From an uncultured Eubacteriales bacterium (GTDB lineage: Bacteria > Bacillota > Clostridia > Lachnospirales > Lachnospiraceae): a DNA stretch of 45,912 bases. This document shows, one piece after another, positions 5,835 to 15,459 of this stretch (position 1 is its first letter; every line of letters starts with the position of its first letter). Made by a program: the position numbers and the translations under genes. The stretch spans positions 1 to 45,912 of the forward strand of contig OMVU01000013.1 in assembly GCA_900314565.1 (NCBI GenBank), in the 5' to 3' direction. A model generated the notes under the pieces. The model was not told the origin of the DNA, did not search any database, and was given only the letters and a program-made list of their open reading frames with translations.

Positions 5835-8672
5835 TTAATTGTTATCAGTATCCTTACAATTGAGTATTTCGCGAAGCAGACCGGCAGTCACACGCGCCGC
5901 TGCCTCATGGCAGGCATACCCCGGATGCTCACGGGACCCCATTGTCTCCTCCGTGGCCTGCGGCAGCGAAAGATACCATACATTCGGATCATTGTTCTCC
6001 CGGCGATACCGGTCGATGGCATTTTTGATCTGCAGGCTCAGCATTTCTCCCAGCATTCCATAAGCCCAGACGATCTTTGCGTGAGGGTTCATGCTCCGGA
6101 TCTCGCTCAGGAAGGAAAAAACTGCATTTTCCAGAAGCAGAAGGCTTTCCGGAGTATTCCTCTGGCAGAAAGTTTCTCCGTCTTCCCCTGTCCATTCAGG
6201 TGAATCCATCGCGCCCACGTCATTCGCGCCGAGGTTAATGATGACCGCGTCCGCCTGCCAGTCCGAAAAATCATATTTCCAGTCGGAACCGTATTTTTTT
6301 CCCTCAGGGCTTTTGGAAATGCCGCAGACCTGCGAATAGTATTTCGGCAGAGCATGGCCCGGATCATTTTCCCAGCCTGAACGAATTCCCCAGCCGCTCT
6401 GACTGATCACATGAAAGTCTGCACCGATGAGGTCTGATGCCATTCTCGCCCAGGTACGGCTGGCACTGAAAAGTGCCGGGACCCAGTCCGTCTCACTCCG
6501 TGCACCGATGACTCCCTCCCCGCTCGTCAAACTGTCGCCAACGAACTCGAGCCGATATCGGGAATCGGGGAGAGGAAGGAATTCTCCGCCGTCCGCATGG
6601 ATGGCAGTAAGGCAGAGAAAGTGCTCATCATCCTCAAATACCGGCTGCGTCTCCTTAAAAAGGCGGATATGTTTCGCCACCCCGGGCGTCATTCCCCTGA
6701 GCAGGCTGATCCGATTAATTCCCCGGGAAAGCGGCATACGGATAATCGGTGCACCGTTCAGCTCTGCGGCGATCCAGGGCTCCACCTTCGTAAAGGATGC
6801 CTGAAGATCCACAGACAGGTCTGTCCCGGTGAACAGGAACTCTGCTCCGCTGCCGGCCCAGAACAGAGGAAAGCCTCCCTCTTTCCGGACAGCCTGCCGG
6901 TCTATGCGGCCATGCAGCCGAAGATTCGGAACAAATGCAGGCTTCTTTTTCGTCAGATCCATAAGGTCTTTACAAAGCTGCTCCAGGCGCTCATCGGCGT
7001 CATTCGCATTTTTACCGCAGACTCCGTAATAGAACTTGATCTTCGGTTCCGTCCCGGAAGGACGGACGCAGCACCAGGCATTTCCGGAAAGCTCATAGTA
7101 GAGCACGTCGGATTTCGGAAGACCGGTCGGCGTCCTGCTCTGCTCCGCAAGTTCCGTACGCACGCCGGAAGCATAATCCCGTACCGCAAGGACTTCACAG
7201 CCTCCGATCCTGTCAGCCGGAGCACTGCGAAGATCCTCCATGAGCGCTTTGATCAGCTCGCTTCCCTCCGCGCCTTTCCACTCAATGGAAGTCAGGCCTT
7301 CTTTATAATACCCGTACTTCCTGTAAAGGTCTTCCATCGCGTCACAGAGTGTTTTTCCCTCTGCCTTATAGAATGCCGCTGCCTCGCAGAGCATCATGAC
7401 CGCCGCGCAGGCATCCTTATCCCGGGCGTATGTCCCCGGAAGACAGCCATAACTCTCCTCGAATCCGAAGACATAGGAGTTTTCACCTGTCTCTTCAAAC
7501 TTTTTGATCTGCTCCCCGATGTACTTGAACCCGGTCAGTACCTCGATGAGATCTGTATTGTATTCGCGGGCAAGCGGCTTTGCCATATCCGTAGATACGA
7601 TCGTCTCAATAAGGGCAGGTCTCTCCGGCATGATCCCGAGTTTTTTCTTCTCCCTGAGAATATATTCGGCAATCAGGATGCCGGACATGTTCCCTGTAAA
7701 GGACCTGTACTCTCCTGTCTTTGCATCCTTAGCGTAAACGCCGAGCCGATCCGCGTCGGGATCCGTTGCCAGCACTATGTCCGCATCTTTCTCTTCTGCG
7801 AGCTTCAGAACAAGTTCCCAGGCTTTCGGATCTTCCGGGTTCGGATAAGCCACCGTCGGGAAATTCCCGTCGGCAATTTCCTGGCTGGGTTCCACAAAGA
7901 CCTGTGTGAATCCCAGTTCCCTGAGGACACGGCATACGGGGATATTCCCGGTCCCGTGCAGAGGCGTATAGGCGATCTTAAAGGACGATGCCTGCGCCCG
8001 GATCACATCCGGATGAATGGAAAGAGAACGGATCTCAGAGATATACGCATCATCGATCTCCTGACCGATCGTATGATACAGACCGGCTTCTTCTGCGTCA
8101 ACACGGGACATGGTCTTTACTTCGGCAAATGACGTGACCCGCCCCACTTCCTCGAGTATATTTCTGTCATGTGGAGGTGTGATCTGCGCACCGTCCTCCC
8201 AATAGACTTTATATCCGTTGTACTCCCGCGGATTGTGACTTGCCGTCACGACGATCCCGGCGATGCAGTGCAGATAACGGACCGCATAGGAGAGCTCCGG
8301 TGTCGGCCGAAGGGAATCGAAGCGATATGTGCGGATCCCATTTGCATTCAGAACGAGCGCCGCCTCCATCGAGAACTCCGGTGACATACGCCTCGAATCG
8401 TAAGCAATCGCGACCCCTTTCTCCTGACCGCCCTGTGAAATGATGTAATTCGCCAGCCCCTGTGTCGCCAGACGGACCGTATAGATATTCATTCGGTTCG
8501 TTCCGGCTCCGATCACGCCGCGCAGACCGCCTGTACCGAATGTGAGACTTCTGTAAAATCTGTCTGTGATCTCTTTCTCATCCCCTGCAATGTCTCTCAG
8601 TTCGCGTTTTGTATCCTCGTCAAAATAAGGATCAGAGAGCCACTCTTCATACACTTTCTCCGCATCTGTCAT
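5835..8672 (-). CDS. Phosphohexomutase fused to CE2-type acetylesterase
   Basis: The product has 945 residues and two complete enzymes. Residues 1-575 are a phosphoglucomutase/phosphomannomutase: TASHNPREYNG with phospho-Ser145, metal loop DPDADRLG (303-310), sugar loop GFEES (402-406) and phosphate loop RPSGTEPK (536-543). After a short linker at about 576-584, residues 585-945 form a CE2-type esterase. It has the beta-sandwich start LRLHGRID, then an SGNH domain with GDSLTSGEG (Ser713), INLGAND (811-817) and a C-terminal REHPG (His915). R. intestinalis carries separate mutase and CE2 genes in its mannan locus. The likely work is Man1P to Man6P plus deacetylation of imported manno-oligosaccharides. 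No signal peptide is seen, so it is cytoplasmic. It is the last gene of the operon, with a good site GGAGGAA before ATG. Confidence 0.9.
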   Translation of the reverse strand: MTDAEKVYEEWLSDPYFDEDTKRELRDIAGDEKEITDRFYRSLTFGTGGLRGVIGAGTNRMNIYTVRLATQGLANYIISQGGQEKGVAIAYDSRRMSPEFSMEAALVLNANGIRTYRFDSLRPTPELSYAVRYLHCIAGIVVTASHNPREYNGYKVYWEDGAQITPPHDRNILEEVGRVTSFAEVKTMSRVDAEEAGLYHTIGQEIDDAYISEIRSLSIHPDVIRAQASSFKIAYTPLHGTGNIPVCRVLRELGFTQVFVEPSQEIADGNFPTVAYPNPEDPKAWELVLKLAEEKDADIVLATDPDADRLGVYAKDAKTGEYRSFTGNMSGILIAEYILREKKKLGIMPERPALIETIVSTDMAKPLAREYNTDLIEVLTGFKYIGEQIKKFEETGENSYVFGFEESYGCLPGTYARDKDACAAVMMLCEAAAFYKAEGKTLCDAMEDLYRKYGYYKEGLTSIEWKGAEGSELIKALMEDLRSAPADRIGGCEVLAVRDYASGVRTELAEQSRTPTGLPKSDVLYYELSGNAWCCVRPSGTEPKIKFYYGVCGKNANDADERLEQLCKDLMDLTKKKPAFVPNLRLHGRIDRQAVRKEGGFPLFWAGSGAEFLFTGTDLSVDLQASFTKVEPWIAAELNGAPIIRMPLSRGINRISLLRGMTPGVAKHIRLFKETQPVFEDDEHFLCLTAIHADGGEFLPLPDSRYRLEFVGDSLTSGEGVIGARSETDWVPALFSASRTWARMASDLIGADFHVISQSGWGIRSGWENDPGHALPKYYSQVCGISKSPEGKKYGSDWKYDFSDWQADAVIINLGANDVGAMDSPEWTGEDGETFCQRNTPESLLLLENAVFSFLSEIRSMNPHAKIVWAYGMLGEMLSLQIKNAIDRYRRENNDPNVWYLSLPQATEETMGSREHPGYACHEAAARVTAGLLREILNCKDTDNN

Positions 8673-8691
8673 GCTTATTCCTCCATTATGA

Positions 8692-9387
8692 TCAAGGCGT
8701 TCGCCTGTCTTTTCTTATATTCTGTTCAAGTTCCGCCCGGTCTGCGGGACCCGCCTGCTTTTCCAGCTTCAGAAATATTCCCGTAAGGAACCAGGAACTG
8801 AAATACGCTATCACCGCAGCACCGATGATCCCCCACAAAAAAGCCGCGGCAAAAAATGTTTCGGGAGACAAAAGGAACCACATGACCGGAAAAAGATGGA
8901 GCACCGCAATAAGGACCGTCTGCGAAAGGTGTGTGACCGCAAGCCGCCAGGCATTTCCGAGATGGCTGCGGACTGTATTTTCAAACCAGGCTGCCAGCGG
9001 GAACGCATAGATAGCCACAGAAACAGCTGCAGCAAGGAGCATCAGGATGACGCCGTAAAAAAGACTTCCCGACGGAGAATGCATATGTCCGATAATGTGG
9101 AGATCCGCACCGAGAACAAGGAAAATAATGAGGAACACAGCTCCCATCGCACAGCCCTTTTTCAGATTTTCCCGAAAAGCCGCAAAATACGCGGATACGA
9201 CCGGCGGATCTTCATTCCGCATCCATTTAAAAATCACGGTATAGAGCGCAATGAAAGCGGCACCTGCCGTAATGACCGGAAGGGAACAGATCAGGCAGAG
9301 GATGTTCAGCAGAAGCAGGTCGAACACGCGCGTCAGAATTGTAAAAAAAGGATTGTCCGGCTGAAAAAAACCGTTTTTGCTGTTCAT
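8692..9387 (-). CDS. DUF624 (YesL-like) membrane protein
   Basis: The product has 231 residues from the ATG at 9387; GGAGGT abuts an earlier ATG at 9393 but is correctly spaced for this one. The N-terminus NPFFTILTRVFDLLLLNILC and about five hydrophobic helices match DUF624/YesL. These small integral membrane proteins are habitually encoded with sugar ABC transporters and glycan-degrading enzymes in Firmicutes. Their role is unproven; assembly or accessory function for the transporter is often assumed. It lies 19 bases upstream of the mutase-esterase gene in the same operon. Confidence 0.8.
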   Translation of the reverse strand: MNSKNGFFQPDNPFFTILTRVFDLLLLNILCLICSLPVITAGAAFIALYTVIFKWMRNEDPPVVSAYFAAFRENLKKGCAMGAVFLIIFLVLGADLHIIGHMHSPSGSLFYGVILMLLAAAVSVAIYAFPLAAWFENTVRSHLGNAWRLAVTHLSQTVLIAVLHLFPVMWFLLSPETFFAAAFLWGIIGAAVIAYFSSWFLTGIFLKLEKQAGPADRAELEQNIRKDRRTP

Positions 9388-9419
9388 TATCATACCTCCG
9401 TTCCATTATGCATCAGAGC

Positions 9420-10043
9420 TCAGGCCAATAAGCTGACCAGAGCAGATACTTCCTTCATGTGCTCGCTTTCACACATCACAGCCGCAAGATAATCAGGTGC
9501 CGTATCCCCTGTCAGGCTTTTCCATCGGGAGCTTCCCGCAAGTCGCAGGCCGTAGGGCAGGATCTCGCCGCGCCCGGTCTCATGATCCTCCATGGATATT
9601 TCTTCTGTATCGAGATAGCCTGCCGTCCTGAACAGCCTTCCTTCATTTGCAGCTGCTTTCGCCGTGTCCTCCGCGAGAACTCCGGTGATATCCTGAAAAT
9701 ACCCGTAAGCGGCAAGCGTCCGGATGACATCCTCACCTGCTATGACCACATCCACATCATGGTTGTATAAAAGCACCTGGAGCCGCTCCACATCCTTCGC
9801 GTTATCGGAACGGAAGGTGTCGTCAAGCGTAATTCTCCAGGCATCTTCTCCCGCCAGATCCGCTCGCAGTCTGTCCGCCTCTTCTTCCGAAAGCGTCACG
9901 TCGAACACGGCCACGTACAGGATCGGTTCGGGTTTCGGATGAAAGAAATTCCAAATCAGGAAGAGAACAGCTGCAGCAATCCCTACTGCCGCTGCGCACG
10001 GCCATATATCATAAGTCAAAAAACGTTTCCAGCGCACCTTCAC
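9420..10043 (-). CDS. Membrane-anchored protein of unknown function in the mannan operon
   Basis: The product has 207 residues and probably starts at GTG (10043), eight bases after GGAGGAGG. One transmembrane helix near the N-terminus (about 14-34, AAAVGIAAAVLFLIWNFF) anchors an extracytoplasmic domain. Segments such as ILYVAVFDVTLSEEEADRL and VDVVIAGEDVIRTLAAYGY resemble a small substrate-binding-protein or receiver-like alpha/beta fold. I do not recognise a named family. Its position between YesL and a GH130 phosphorylase, tightly spaced, suggests it partners with YesL at the membrane; that is inference. Confidence 0.65.
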   Translation of the reverse strand: MKVRWKRFLTYDIWPCAAAVGIAAAVLFLIWNFFHPKPEPILYVAVFDVTLSEEEADRLRADLAGEDAWRITLDDTFRSDNAKDVERLQVLLYNHDVDVVIAGEDVIRTLAAYGYFQDITGVLAEDTAKAAANEGRLFRTAGYLDTEEISMEDHETGRGEILPYGLRLAGSSRWKSLTGDTAPDYLAAVMCESEHMKEVSALVSLLA

Positions 10044-10056
10044 GATGCCTCCTCCG

Positions 10057-11079
10057 TTAGCGTCTTCCCACTTCGGAATCCGACTTGCGGATGACAGAAT
10101 TTTCCTTAATGTAGTCTATGATCAGATCCAGTTCTGTGAATGCCAGAGAAACATAACTGTCCGCACAGCCGTAATAAATCGCAATTCTGCCGGTCTCAGC
10201 ATCGTGGATCGTAGCGCACGGGAAGCAGACATTCGGTACGAAGCCCCTCTCTTCATACCACTCTTCCGGCGTCAGCAGGAAAGTCCGGCAGCGGTACAGG
10301 ACCTTTGACGGCTCATCCCTGTCCAGGATCGCCCCGCCGATAGAATACACCAGTCCGTTGCATGTACCTGTCACGCCGTGATAGAACAGAAGCCATCCTT
10401 CACTGGTCTCGATCGGGGCAGCCCCCGCACCGATCTTAACTGCTTCCCACCATTTTTCCGATTTCCCCATCACATGGCGGTGCTTTCCCCAGTAGACAAG
10501 ATCCGGGCTCTCGGAGAGATAAATATCTCCGAAAGGTGTGTGTCCGCTGTCAGACGGGCGGGAAAGAAGCATGTATTTTCCGCCGATTTTGCGCGGAAAA
10601 AGCACCGCGTTCCGATTGAACGGCAGGAATGGATTCTCAAGCCGGGTCCAAGTTTTAAAATCATCCGTTTTTGCCATGCCGATCGTCGCTCCATATGCAT
10701 CCTGGCACCAGATCGCATAAAAGCTGTCCTCAATTTTCACGAGTCTGGGATCATATGCGTAAGAGGGCATGAACGGCTGACCGTTCTCATCAACAAAAGG
10801 TACCTTCTCCTCATCAAAATCCCAGCGAATGCCATCCTCACTTCTGCCGAAATAGACATAGGGTATGCCATCCTTCTGTTCTCCCCGGAAGACTCCGACA
10901 AACTTTCCCTCATATGGAATCACCGCGCTGTTAAAGATCCTTGCTACATTCTTCAACGGATTTCTGCGAATCACCGGATTGTCCCTGTAGCGCCAGATCG
11001 GAATATCCGTGATGCTTCCTTCGATATCCTGCCACGGCATATTCGGTACCGCCGGTGCATTTAAGATCTGATATTTCAT
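10057..11079 (-). CDS. GH130 beta-1,4-manno-oligosaccharide phosphorylase (subfamily 2-like)
   Basis: The product has 340 residues and a perfect ribosome site (GGAGGTGAAGC before ATG). It is a five-bladed propeller glycoside phosphorylase of family GH130. Visible are NPVIRRNPLKNVARIFNSAV near residue 35-55, the conserved YAYDPRLVKI segment with the general-acid Asp region, the phosphate-site residues around LLSRPSDSG, and YYGCADSY near the end. Length and motifs fit the R. albus RaMP2-type enzyme, which phosphorolyses manno-oligosaccharides from the non-reducing end to mannose 1-phosphate. The substrate class is inferred from the neighbouring GH130_1 and epimerase genes. It is cytoplasmic, with 24 bases to the upstream gene. 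Confidence 0.88.
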   Translation of the reverse strand: MKYQILNAPAVPNMPWQDIEGSITDIPIWRYRDNPVIRRNPLKNVARIFNSAVIPYEGKFVGVFRGEQKDGIPYVYFGRSEDGIRWDFDEEKVPFVDENGQPFMPSYAYDPRLVKIEDSFYAIWCQDAYGATIGMAKTDDFKTWTRLENPFLPFNRNAVLFPRKIGGKYMLLSRPSDSGHTPFGDIYLSESPDLVYWGKHRHVMGKSEKWWEAVKIGAGAAPIETSEGWLLFYHGVTGTCNGLVYSIGGAILDRDEPSKVLYRCRTFLLTPEEWYEERGFVPNVCFPCATIHDAETGRIAIYYGCADSYVSLAFTELDLIIDYIKENSVIRKSDSEVGRR

Positions 11080-11103
11080 GCTTCACCTCCACCCGCATTT
11101 GCG

Positions 11104-12309
11104 TCAAAGAGATTCTTCGACAGTATGCGGAGCATTGTTCTCCCTCTCCAATATTTCCAGATTCCTGTCAATCAGTTCACATCGCTTACGGACACAGAGT
11201 ACGCTCCGGCCCGGATCCGGCGGGGTATTAAATATATAGTCCGAAAGCTGGGCTATACTGGTCTTCGCCACATAGACCCGGGTATCGCTTCCCGCGTAAT
11301 AGAGAAGGATCTCACCGTTTTCTTTGACAATTGCCCCGTTTGAAAATACGACGTTCGACACGTCGCCGACCCGTTCCCAGCCGAGCGGCCCGAGCAAAAG
11401 TCCGCCCGGCTCGGCAATCACTCTGGAAGGATCCTCCCGATCCGTCGCGTAAGCATAGAGCACATACCGTAATCCGGCTGCTGTATTGCGCACTCCGTGG
11501 GCGATATGGAGCCATCCCCTCTCCGTCCCGATCGGCACGATGCACTCCCCATTCTTCGATTCCGTTATCTGATGATATCTTCTCCGGCTCAGGATCTTTT
11601 CCTCGTCGATCACGGCGTGTTCAATGTCCTCACAGAGGCCAAAGCCGATTCCTCCACCGCCGCCTGTCTCAATAAAGCTGTCCATCGGGCGCGTATAGAA
11701 AGCATACTTTCCGTCCACGAACCCCGGGTGAAGGACGACATTGCGCTGCTGAGGCGACCGCAGGGTCACAAGGTTCGGAAGCCTCTCCCAGCTCTTCAGA
11801 TCCTTCGTCCGCACGATACCGGCGGCAGCGACTGCGGCTGACGGATCATCTGACCGGTCATCATGGCTCTCCGAGCAGAATACGCCGTAGATCCATCCGT
11901 CCTCGTGCTGTGTAAGTCTCATATCGTAGACATTTGTTTCCTCCGGGCAGGTATCTTCAAAGAGGATCGGCCTGTCCCAAAACCGGAAACCGTCAAGCCC
12001 GCTGTCGCTCTCCGCGACTCCGAAAAAAGACTTGCGGTCCGCCCCCTCGATCCGGGCAACGAGGTAATACTTTCCATTCAGGCTGATTGCACCGGAATTC
12101 AGCACCGCATTTATCCCGAGCCGCTCCTCGAAGAACGGATTCGTTCCCGTATCAAGGTCATACCTCCAGGTCAGCGGAATATGTTCCCTCGTCAGGACCG
12201 GGTTCTTATACCGGGTAAAAATGCCGTTATAGAAACGGGCCGGTTCATTTTTTCTGGCAAGAAGCCGCTCCTGCTTTTCTTTTTCTACATAGTACTGTTC
12301 ATGTAACAT
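11104..12309 (-). CDS. GH130 4-O-beta-mannosyl-glucose phosphorylase (subfamily 1-like)
   Basis: The product has 401 residues. The N-terminal extension and the motifs [41 protein letters not shown] and [12 protein letters not shown] match the RaMP1/BfMGP type of GH130. That enzyme splits mannosyl-beta-1,4-glucose with phosphate to mannose 1-phosphate and glucose. Its start overlaps the epimerase stop by 11 bases, so the two are translationally coupled. This fits the pathway, because the epimerase makes its substrate from mannobiose. It acts in the cytoplasm. Confidence 0.9.
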   Translation of the reverse strand: MLHEQYYVEKEKQERLLARKNEPARFYNGIFTRYKNPVLTREHIPLTWRYDLDTGTNPFFEERLGINAVLNSGAISLNGKYYLVARIEGADRKSFFGVAESDSGLDGFRFWDRPILFEDTCPEETNVYDMRLTQHEDGWIYGVFCSESHDDRSDDPSAAVAAAGIVRTKDLKSWERLPNLVTLRSPQQRNVVLHPGFVDGKYAFYTRPMDSFIETGGGGGIGFGLCEDIEHAVIDEEKILSRRRYHQITESKNGECIVPIGTERGWLHIAHGVRNTAAGLRYVLYAYATDREDPSRVIAEPGGLLLGPLGWERVGDVSNVVFSNGAIVKENGEILLYYAGSDTRVYVAKTSIAQLSDYIFNTPPDPGRSVLCVRKRCELIDRNLEILERENNAPHTVEESL

Positions 12310-13465
12310 TTCGTTTTATCATCTCCAGACACATTCTTCCGTTGTGGTAGGGGCACTTCCACGGTTCCACGATCGGCCCTTTCTCCGGGATCCCGTCCGT
12401 CGTCAGGGACCAGAACCATTCACCGCCCTCCCGCCTGTCAATAAAGTTATCCCTTATATAGACCCATATGCTTTCGGCAGCATCCAGATACCGTTCCTCT
12501 TCCGGCATCTTCTGGTACGCGTCAACAAAGCCGTTGATACTCTCAGCCTGGACCCACCAGATACGGCCTTCTTTTTTGACGCCCGCTTCCATTTCCGACA
12601 CTACAGATCTTCCGTCATAGGCGGCCTCATACACGGCTTCCGTGAGAACGGCTGCCATCTTGCGTGTCTCAAGAATGGCTGCATCGTCTTCAAGGACTTC
12701 GGCCGTCCGCGTAAGGAGCCAGGCCGCTTCAATGTCGTGGCCGTAAGAAGTAAGATCGATCAGAGACTGATAGTCTCTGTCAAAAAAGACTTCCTGCCTT
12801 CTCTTTTCGGAATTGAAAATATGCTCCCTCACAATATTCAGGATCTCATAGAGCCGATCTGCGACCTCCTGATCCCGGGTCACCCGGTAAAGCTCAGTGT
12901 AGGCTTCCATCACATGCAGGATCGTATTCATGGTCCGGACCGCCGTGACTCCGTTCTCCGACAGTTTTTCGTTGTCGACAGGACGGAACTCTCTGTCGAA
13001 AGCTTCCAGATACCCGTCCCGATCCCGCATGCGCGTTTCGATCAGTCTGAAGAGCTGCATTGCGATCTCGAGCGCCTCCGGGTCTTTCCGCATCCCATAG
13101 TAAGCGGAAAGACCATAGATGGCAAAGGCCTGGTTGTAGGTATGCTTTGTCGTGTCAGAAGGTGTGCCGTCATAGTTCACCGACCAGAATACCCCGCCGA
13201 ATTCTCGGTCGAGGCATCGTTCTTTCAGGAACAGAAACGCGTGCTCCGCCTCCCCGGACAAGTCTTCTCTTCCCAGTGCTTCCGCAGCGCTCGAGAAGAA
13301 CCAAAGTATACGGCTGTTCAGGATCGCGCCTTTTTTCGCCTCCCGGTCTACTCTGAGATTATAATCCATATACCCGTAAAAGCCACCATATTCTTCATCC
13401 CGAAGGCTGCTCCAGAAGGGGATCAGCCGCTGTTCCAGATGACTTCTGATTTCCTCGACCATCAT
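12299..13465 (-). CDS. Cellobiose/mannobiose 2-epimerase (AGE family)
   Basis: The product has 388 residues from the ATG at 13465 ([18 protein letters not shown]). This matches the known start and length of R. albus cellobiose 2-epimerase, so the upstream ATG at 13483 is rejected. It is an (alpha/alpha)6-barrel enzyme with the family's essential histidines visible in [27 protein letters not shown] and the C-terminal [11 protein letters not shown]. It converts the reducing-end mannose of beta-1,4-mannobiose to glucose, giving mannosyl-glucose for the GH130_1 phosphorylase. It is cytoplasmic and part of the operon, directly downstream of the permeases. Confidence 0.92.
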   Translation of the reverse strand: MMVEEIRSHLEQRLIPFWSSLRDEEYGGFYGYMDYNLRVDREAKKGAILNSRILWFFSSAAEALGREDLSGEAEHAFLFLKERCLDREFGGVFWSVNYDGTPSDTTKHTYNQAFAIYGLSAYYGMRKDPEALEIAMQLFRLIETRMRDRDGYLEAFDREFRPVDNEKLSENGVTAVRTMNTILHVMEAYTELYRVTRDQEVADRLYEILNIVREHIFNSEKRRQEVFFDRDYQSLIDLTSYGHDIEAAWLLTRTAEVLEDDAAILETRKMAAVLTEAVYEAAYDGRSVVSEMEAGVKKEGRIWWVQAESINGFVDAYQKMPEEERYLDAAESIWVYIRDNFIDRREGGEWFWSLTTDGIPEKGPIVEPWKCPYHNGRMCLEMIKRNVT

Positions 13466-13539
13466 AGCTTTCCGTCCTTTCATTTCGTCGCGGGGACCGG
13501 CCCCTTTACCGTACGGGTCAGCCGTCTCCCGCCGTCTTT

Positions 13540-14391
13540 TTATCCTTTCACAGCGCCTGCTGCAACGCCGTTGTATATCTGTTTCTGAAAGAGCAGGAAA
13601 ATGATCAGTGCCGGAAGCAGCGACATGATAACACCTGCGCAGATCAGTTCATACTGGTTGCCCATCGGACCTGTAAATGTATAGAGCGATGTCGCGACCG
13701 TGCAGAGATTTCTCTTGTCCTGCAGATACAGATTGGCGCAGTAGTATTCGTTGTAAACGCCGACTCCCTTTAAAATGAGATTCGTCATGATCGCCGGCTT
13801 TAAAAGCGGCAGAAGTATTGACCAATAGATCCTGAAATAGTTCGCGCCGTCCAGATAAGCACTCTCATCCAGAGAGATCGGCAGATTTTCAAAGAATTGG
13901 ATGTATATGTAAATGGACATGACATCCGTTCCCATCATCATGATGATGTATCCGTACAGCGTGTTGATGAAACCCAGCTGCTGCATGATCTGGTATACGG
14001 AGACCTGCATCGCGATGCCCGGAAGCAGCGCCGCAAACGTGAACATGTTCCGTATCAGGCTGTTCCCCGGAAATCGGAACCGATTCAGTACATAAGCGAG
14101 CGAGGAACCAATCAGCGTGGAGCCTGCCAGGACAAAGATCAGGATCAGGAACGAGTTGAAAAATGCCCGGCCCATATTCGCTTTCTGGAAAGCATGGAGA
14201 TAGTTGGCAAAATTCAACCAGTTTTCCGGCAGCGTCATGACGGTCGTGCGCTGGTACTCCTCCGATGTCTTAAAGGAAGTGATGACACAGGAGACGATCG
14301 GCAGGATTGCCATGAACGAGCAGAAGATCACGGAAAAATATTTAACGATCAACCATGCGATCGATCCGGGAGTATACTTATTCTTCGTCAT
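13540..14391 (-). CDS. Carbohydrate ABC transporter permease (MalG type)
   Basis: The product has 283 residues with six predicted membrane helices. It carries the EAA loop signature DESAYLDGANYFRIYWSILLPLLKPA, which docks the ATPase, and the typical short C-terminus ending in AGAVKG. It starts with GAGAGGAG before ATG, two bases past the stop of the first permease. By position it is the second permease of the manno-oligosaccharide importer. No ATPase gene is in the locus, so a shared MsmX/UgpC-type ATPase elsewhere is expected, as is usual for this class. Confidence 0.93.
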   Translation of the reverse strand: MTKNKYTPGSIAWLIVKYFSVIFCSFMAILPIVSCVITSFKTSEEYQRTTVMTLPENWLNFANYLHAFQKANMGRAFFNSFLILIFVLAGSTLIGSSLAYVLNRFRFPGNSLIRNMFTFAALLPGIAMQVSVYQIMQQLGFINTLYGYIIMMMGTDVMSIYIYIQFFENLPISLDESAYLDGANYFRIYWSILLPLLKPAIMTNLILKGVGVYNEYYCANLYLQDKRNLCTVATSLYTFTGPMGNQYELICAGVIMSLLPALIIFLLFQKQIYNGVAAGAVKG

Positions 14392-14393
14392 GA

Positions 14394-15344
14394 TTACACT
14401 CCTCTCTTTAATACGGCTCTGCGTACTTTTTTCTGAGGCTTTTCATCCGTTCCCGCATTGCGGAACAGGAATCTGAACAGCGCATCCTGCAGGAATTTGG
14501 CGATGATGATGATCGTCAGGAGGAACACGGCCATTGCACTCGCCAGACCGACCTTCTGACTCGTGTGTGCGATGTCGTTCATGACGACGAAGAATGTTGC
14601 CGTTCCGTTCGCGCCGCTGGTGATAACATAAGGCGGTTCGAACGCGGAGAGGGATCCGGTGATAGAAAGGATCACATTCAATGTAACGATTGTTTTGATG
14701 GAAGGAAGAATAATGTGCCAGAAAATATCCCACTTATTGGCTCCGTCGATTGCGGCCGCCTCATAGAGCGTATTGTCGACAGACATCATCGCTCCGAGGA
14801 AAAGGACCATCGTCGAGCCAAGATAGCGCCATACCGAGGAGTACACCAGCGACCAGTTGTTGATAGCCTGATCCTTCAGCCAGTACGGCAGATTATCAAG
14901 CTTGAATCCCAGTGCCATCAGAACGGAGTCCAGAACGAACCCTCTTGTATAGAAGAACTTGAAAATAAAACCGATCGCGATACCGCTGATCAGATATGGG
15001 AAGAAAATGAATCCTTTCCAGAGGTTCTCAAATTTCACCTTGAAGCAGAATACTGTGGCCAGGTACAGGGCCAGGAAGACCTGGACGACCGATCCCACCA
15101 TATAGTAGAGGGAAAGGAGCAGCGTCCGGATGATATCGTCTCTCTGGAAGATCTGACGGTAGTTTCGCAGTCCCACGAACTTCCTTGCGCCGATATACTT
15201 CATATTATAGAAGCTGAACTGTACCATTTTCAGAAACGGAAAATACGTGAAGAGAATAAGGAGGCCGACCGGAATCAGTAGAAATGCAATGATCACAGTA
15301 GTCTGCCGGCCCCTTCTGCTCTTCCAGAAACTTGTACTATTCAT
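14394..15344 (-). CDS. Carbohydrate ABC transporter permease (MalF type)
   Basis: The product has 316 residues with six membrane helices. Its EAA loop reads YEAAAIDGANKWDIFWHIILPSIK, the ATPase-coupling motif. The N-terminus is basic (WKSRRGRQTTVI) and the C-terminus is rich in Lys/Arg, as expected for cytoplasmic ends. It is preceded by GAGAGGATG and lies 115 bases after the binding-protein gene, beyond a strong hairpin. It forms the membrane channel with the gene at 13540-14391 for import of manno-oligosaccharides. Confidence 0.93.
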   Translation of the reverse strand: MNSTSFWKSRRGRQTTVIIAFLLIPVGLLILFTYFPFLKMVQFSFYNMKYIGARKFVGLRNYRQIFQRDDIIRTLLLSLYYMVGSVVQVFLALYLATVFCFKVKFENLWKGFIFFPYLISGIAIGFIFKFFYTRGFVLDSVLMALGFKLDNLPYWLKDQAINNWSLVYSSVWRYLGSTMVLFLGAMMSVDNTLYEAAAIDGANKWDIFWHIILPSIKTIVTLNVILSITGSLSAFEPPYVITSGANGTATFFVVMNDIAHTSQKVGLASAMAVFLLTIIIIAKFLQDALFRFLFRNAGTDEKPQKKVRRAVLKRGV

Positions 15345-15367
15345 ACAGTCATCCTCTCTTAGAGTAA

Positions 15368-15410
15368 CAGGATGCCCGCTTTCCGGACTATCCCTGCCCC
15401 GGGCATCCTG
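15368..15410 (-). promoter_or_regulatory. Intra-operon hairpin between binding protein and permeases
   Basis: Perfect 11-base arms CAGGATGCCCG (15368-15378) and CGGGCATCCTG (15400-15410) enclose a 21-base loop. On the coding (minus) strand no T-run follows. It is therefore more likely an mRNA 3'-end stabiliser or partial attenuator, giving more binding protein than permease, than a full terminator. On the plus strand TTTTTT does follow. Confidence 0.65.
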
Positions 15411-15459
15411 CGTTTTTTACGTTACTGTGTGTACATGCTGTCAGAAGGAGATTTTTTAC

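Noticed and set aside
6597-8132. 511-codon plus-strand ORF inside the mutase-esterase gene
   Set aside because: It is antisense to a gene with complete catalytic motifs, has no ribosome site and its translation is low-complexity Arg/Pro/His-rich, so it is a shadow of codon bias.
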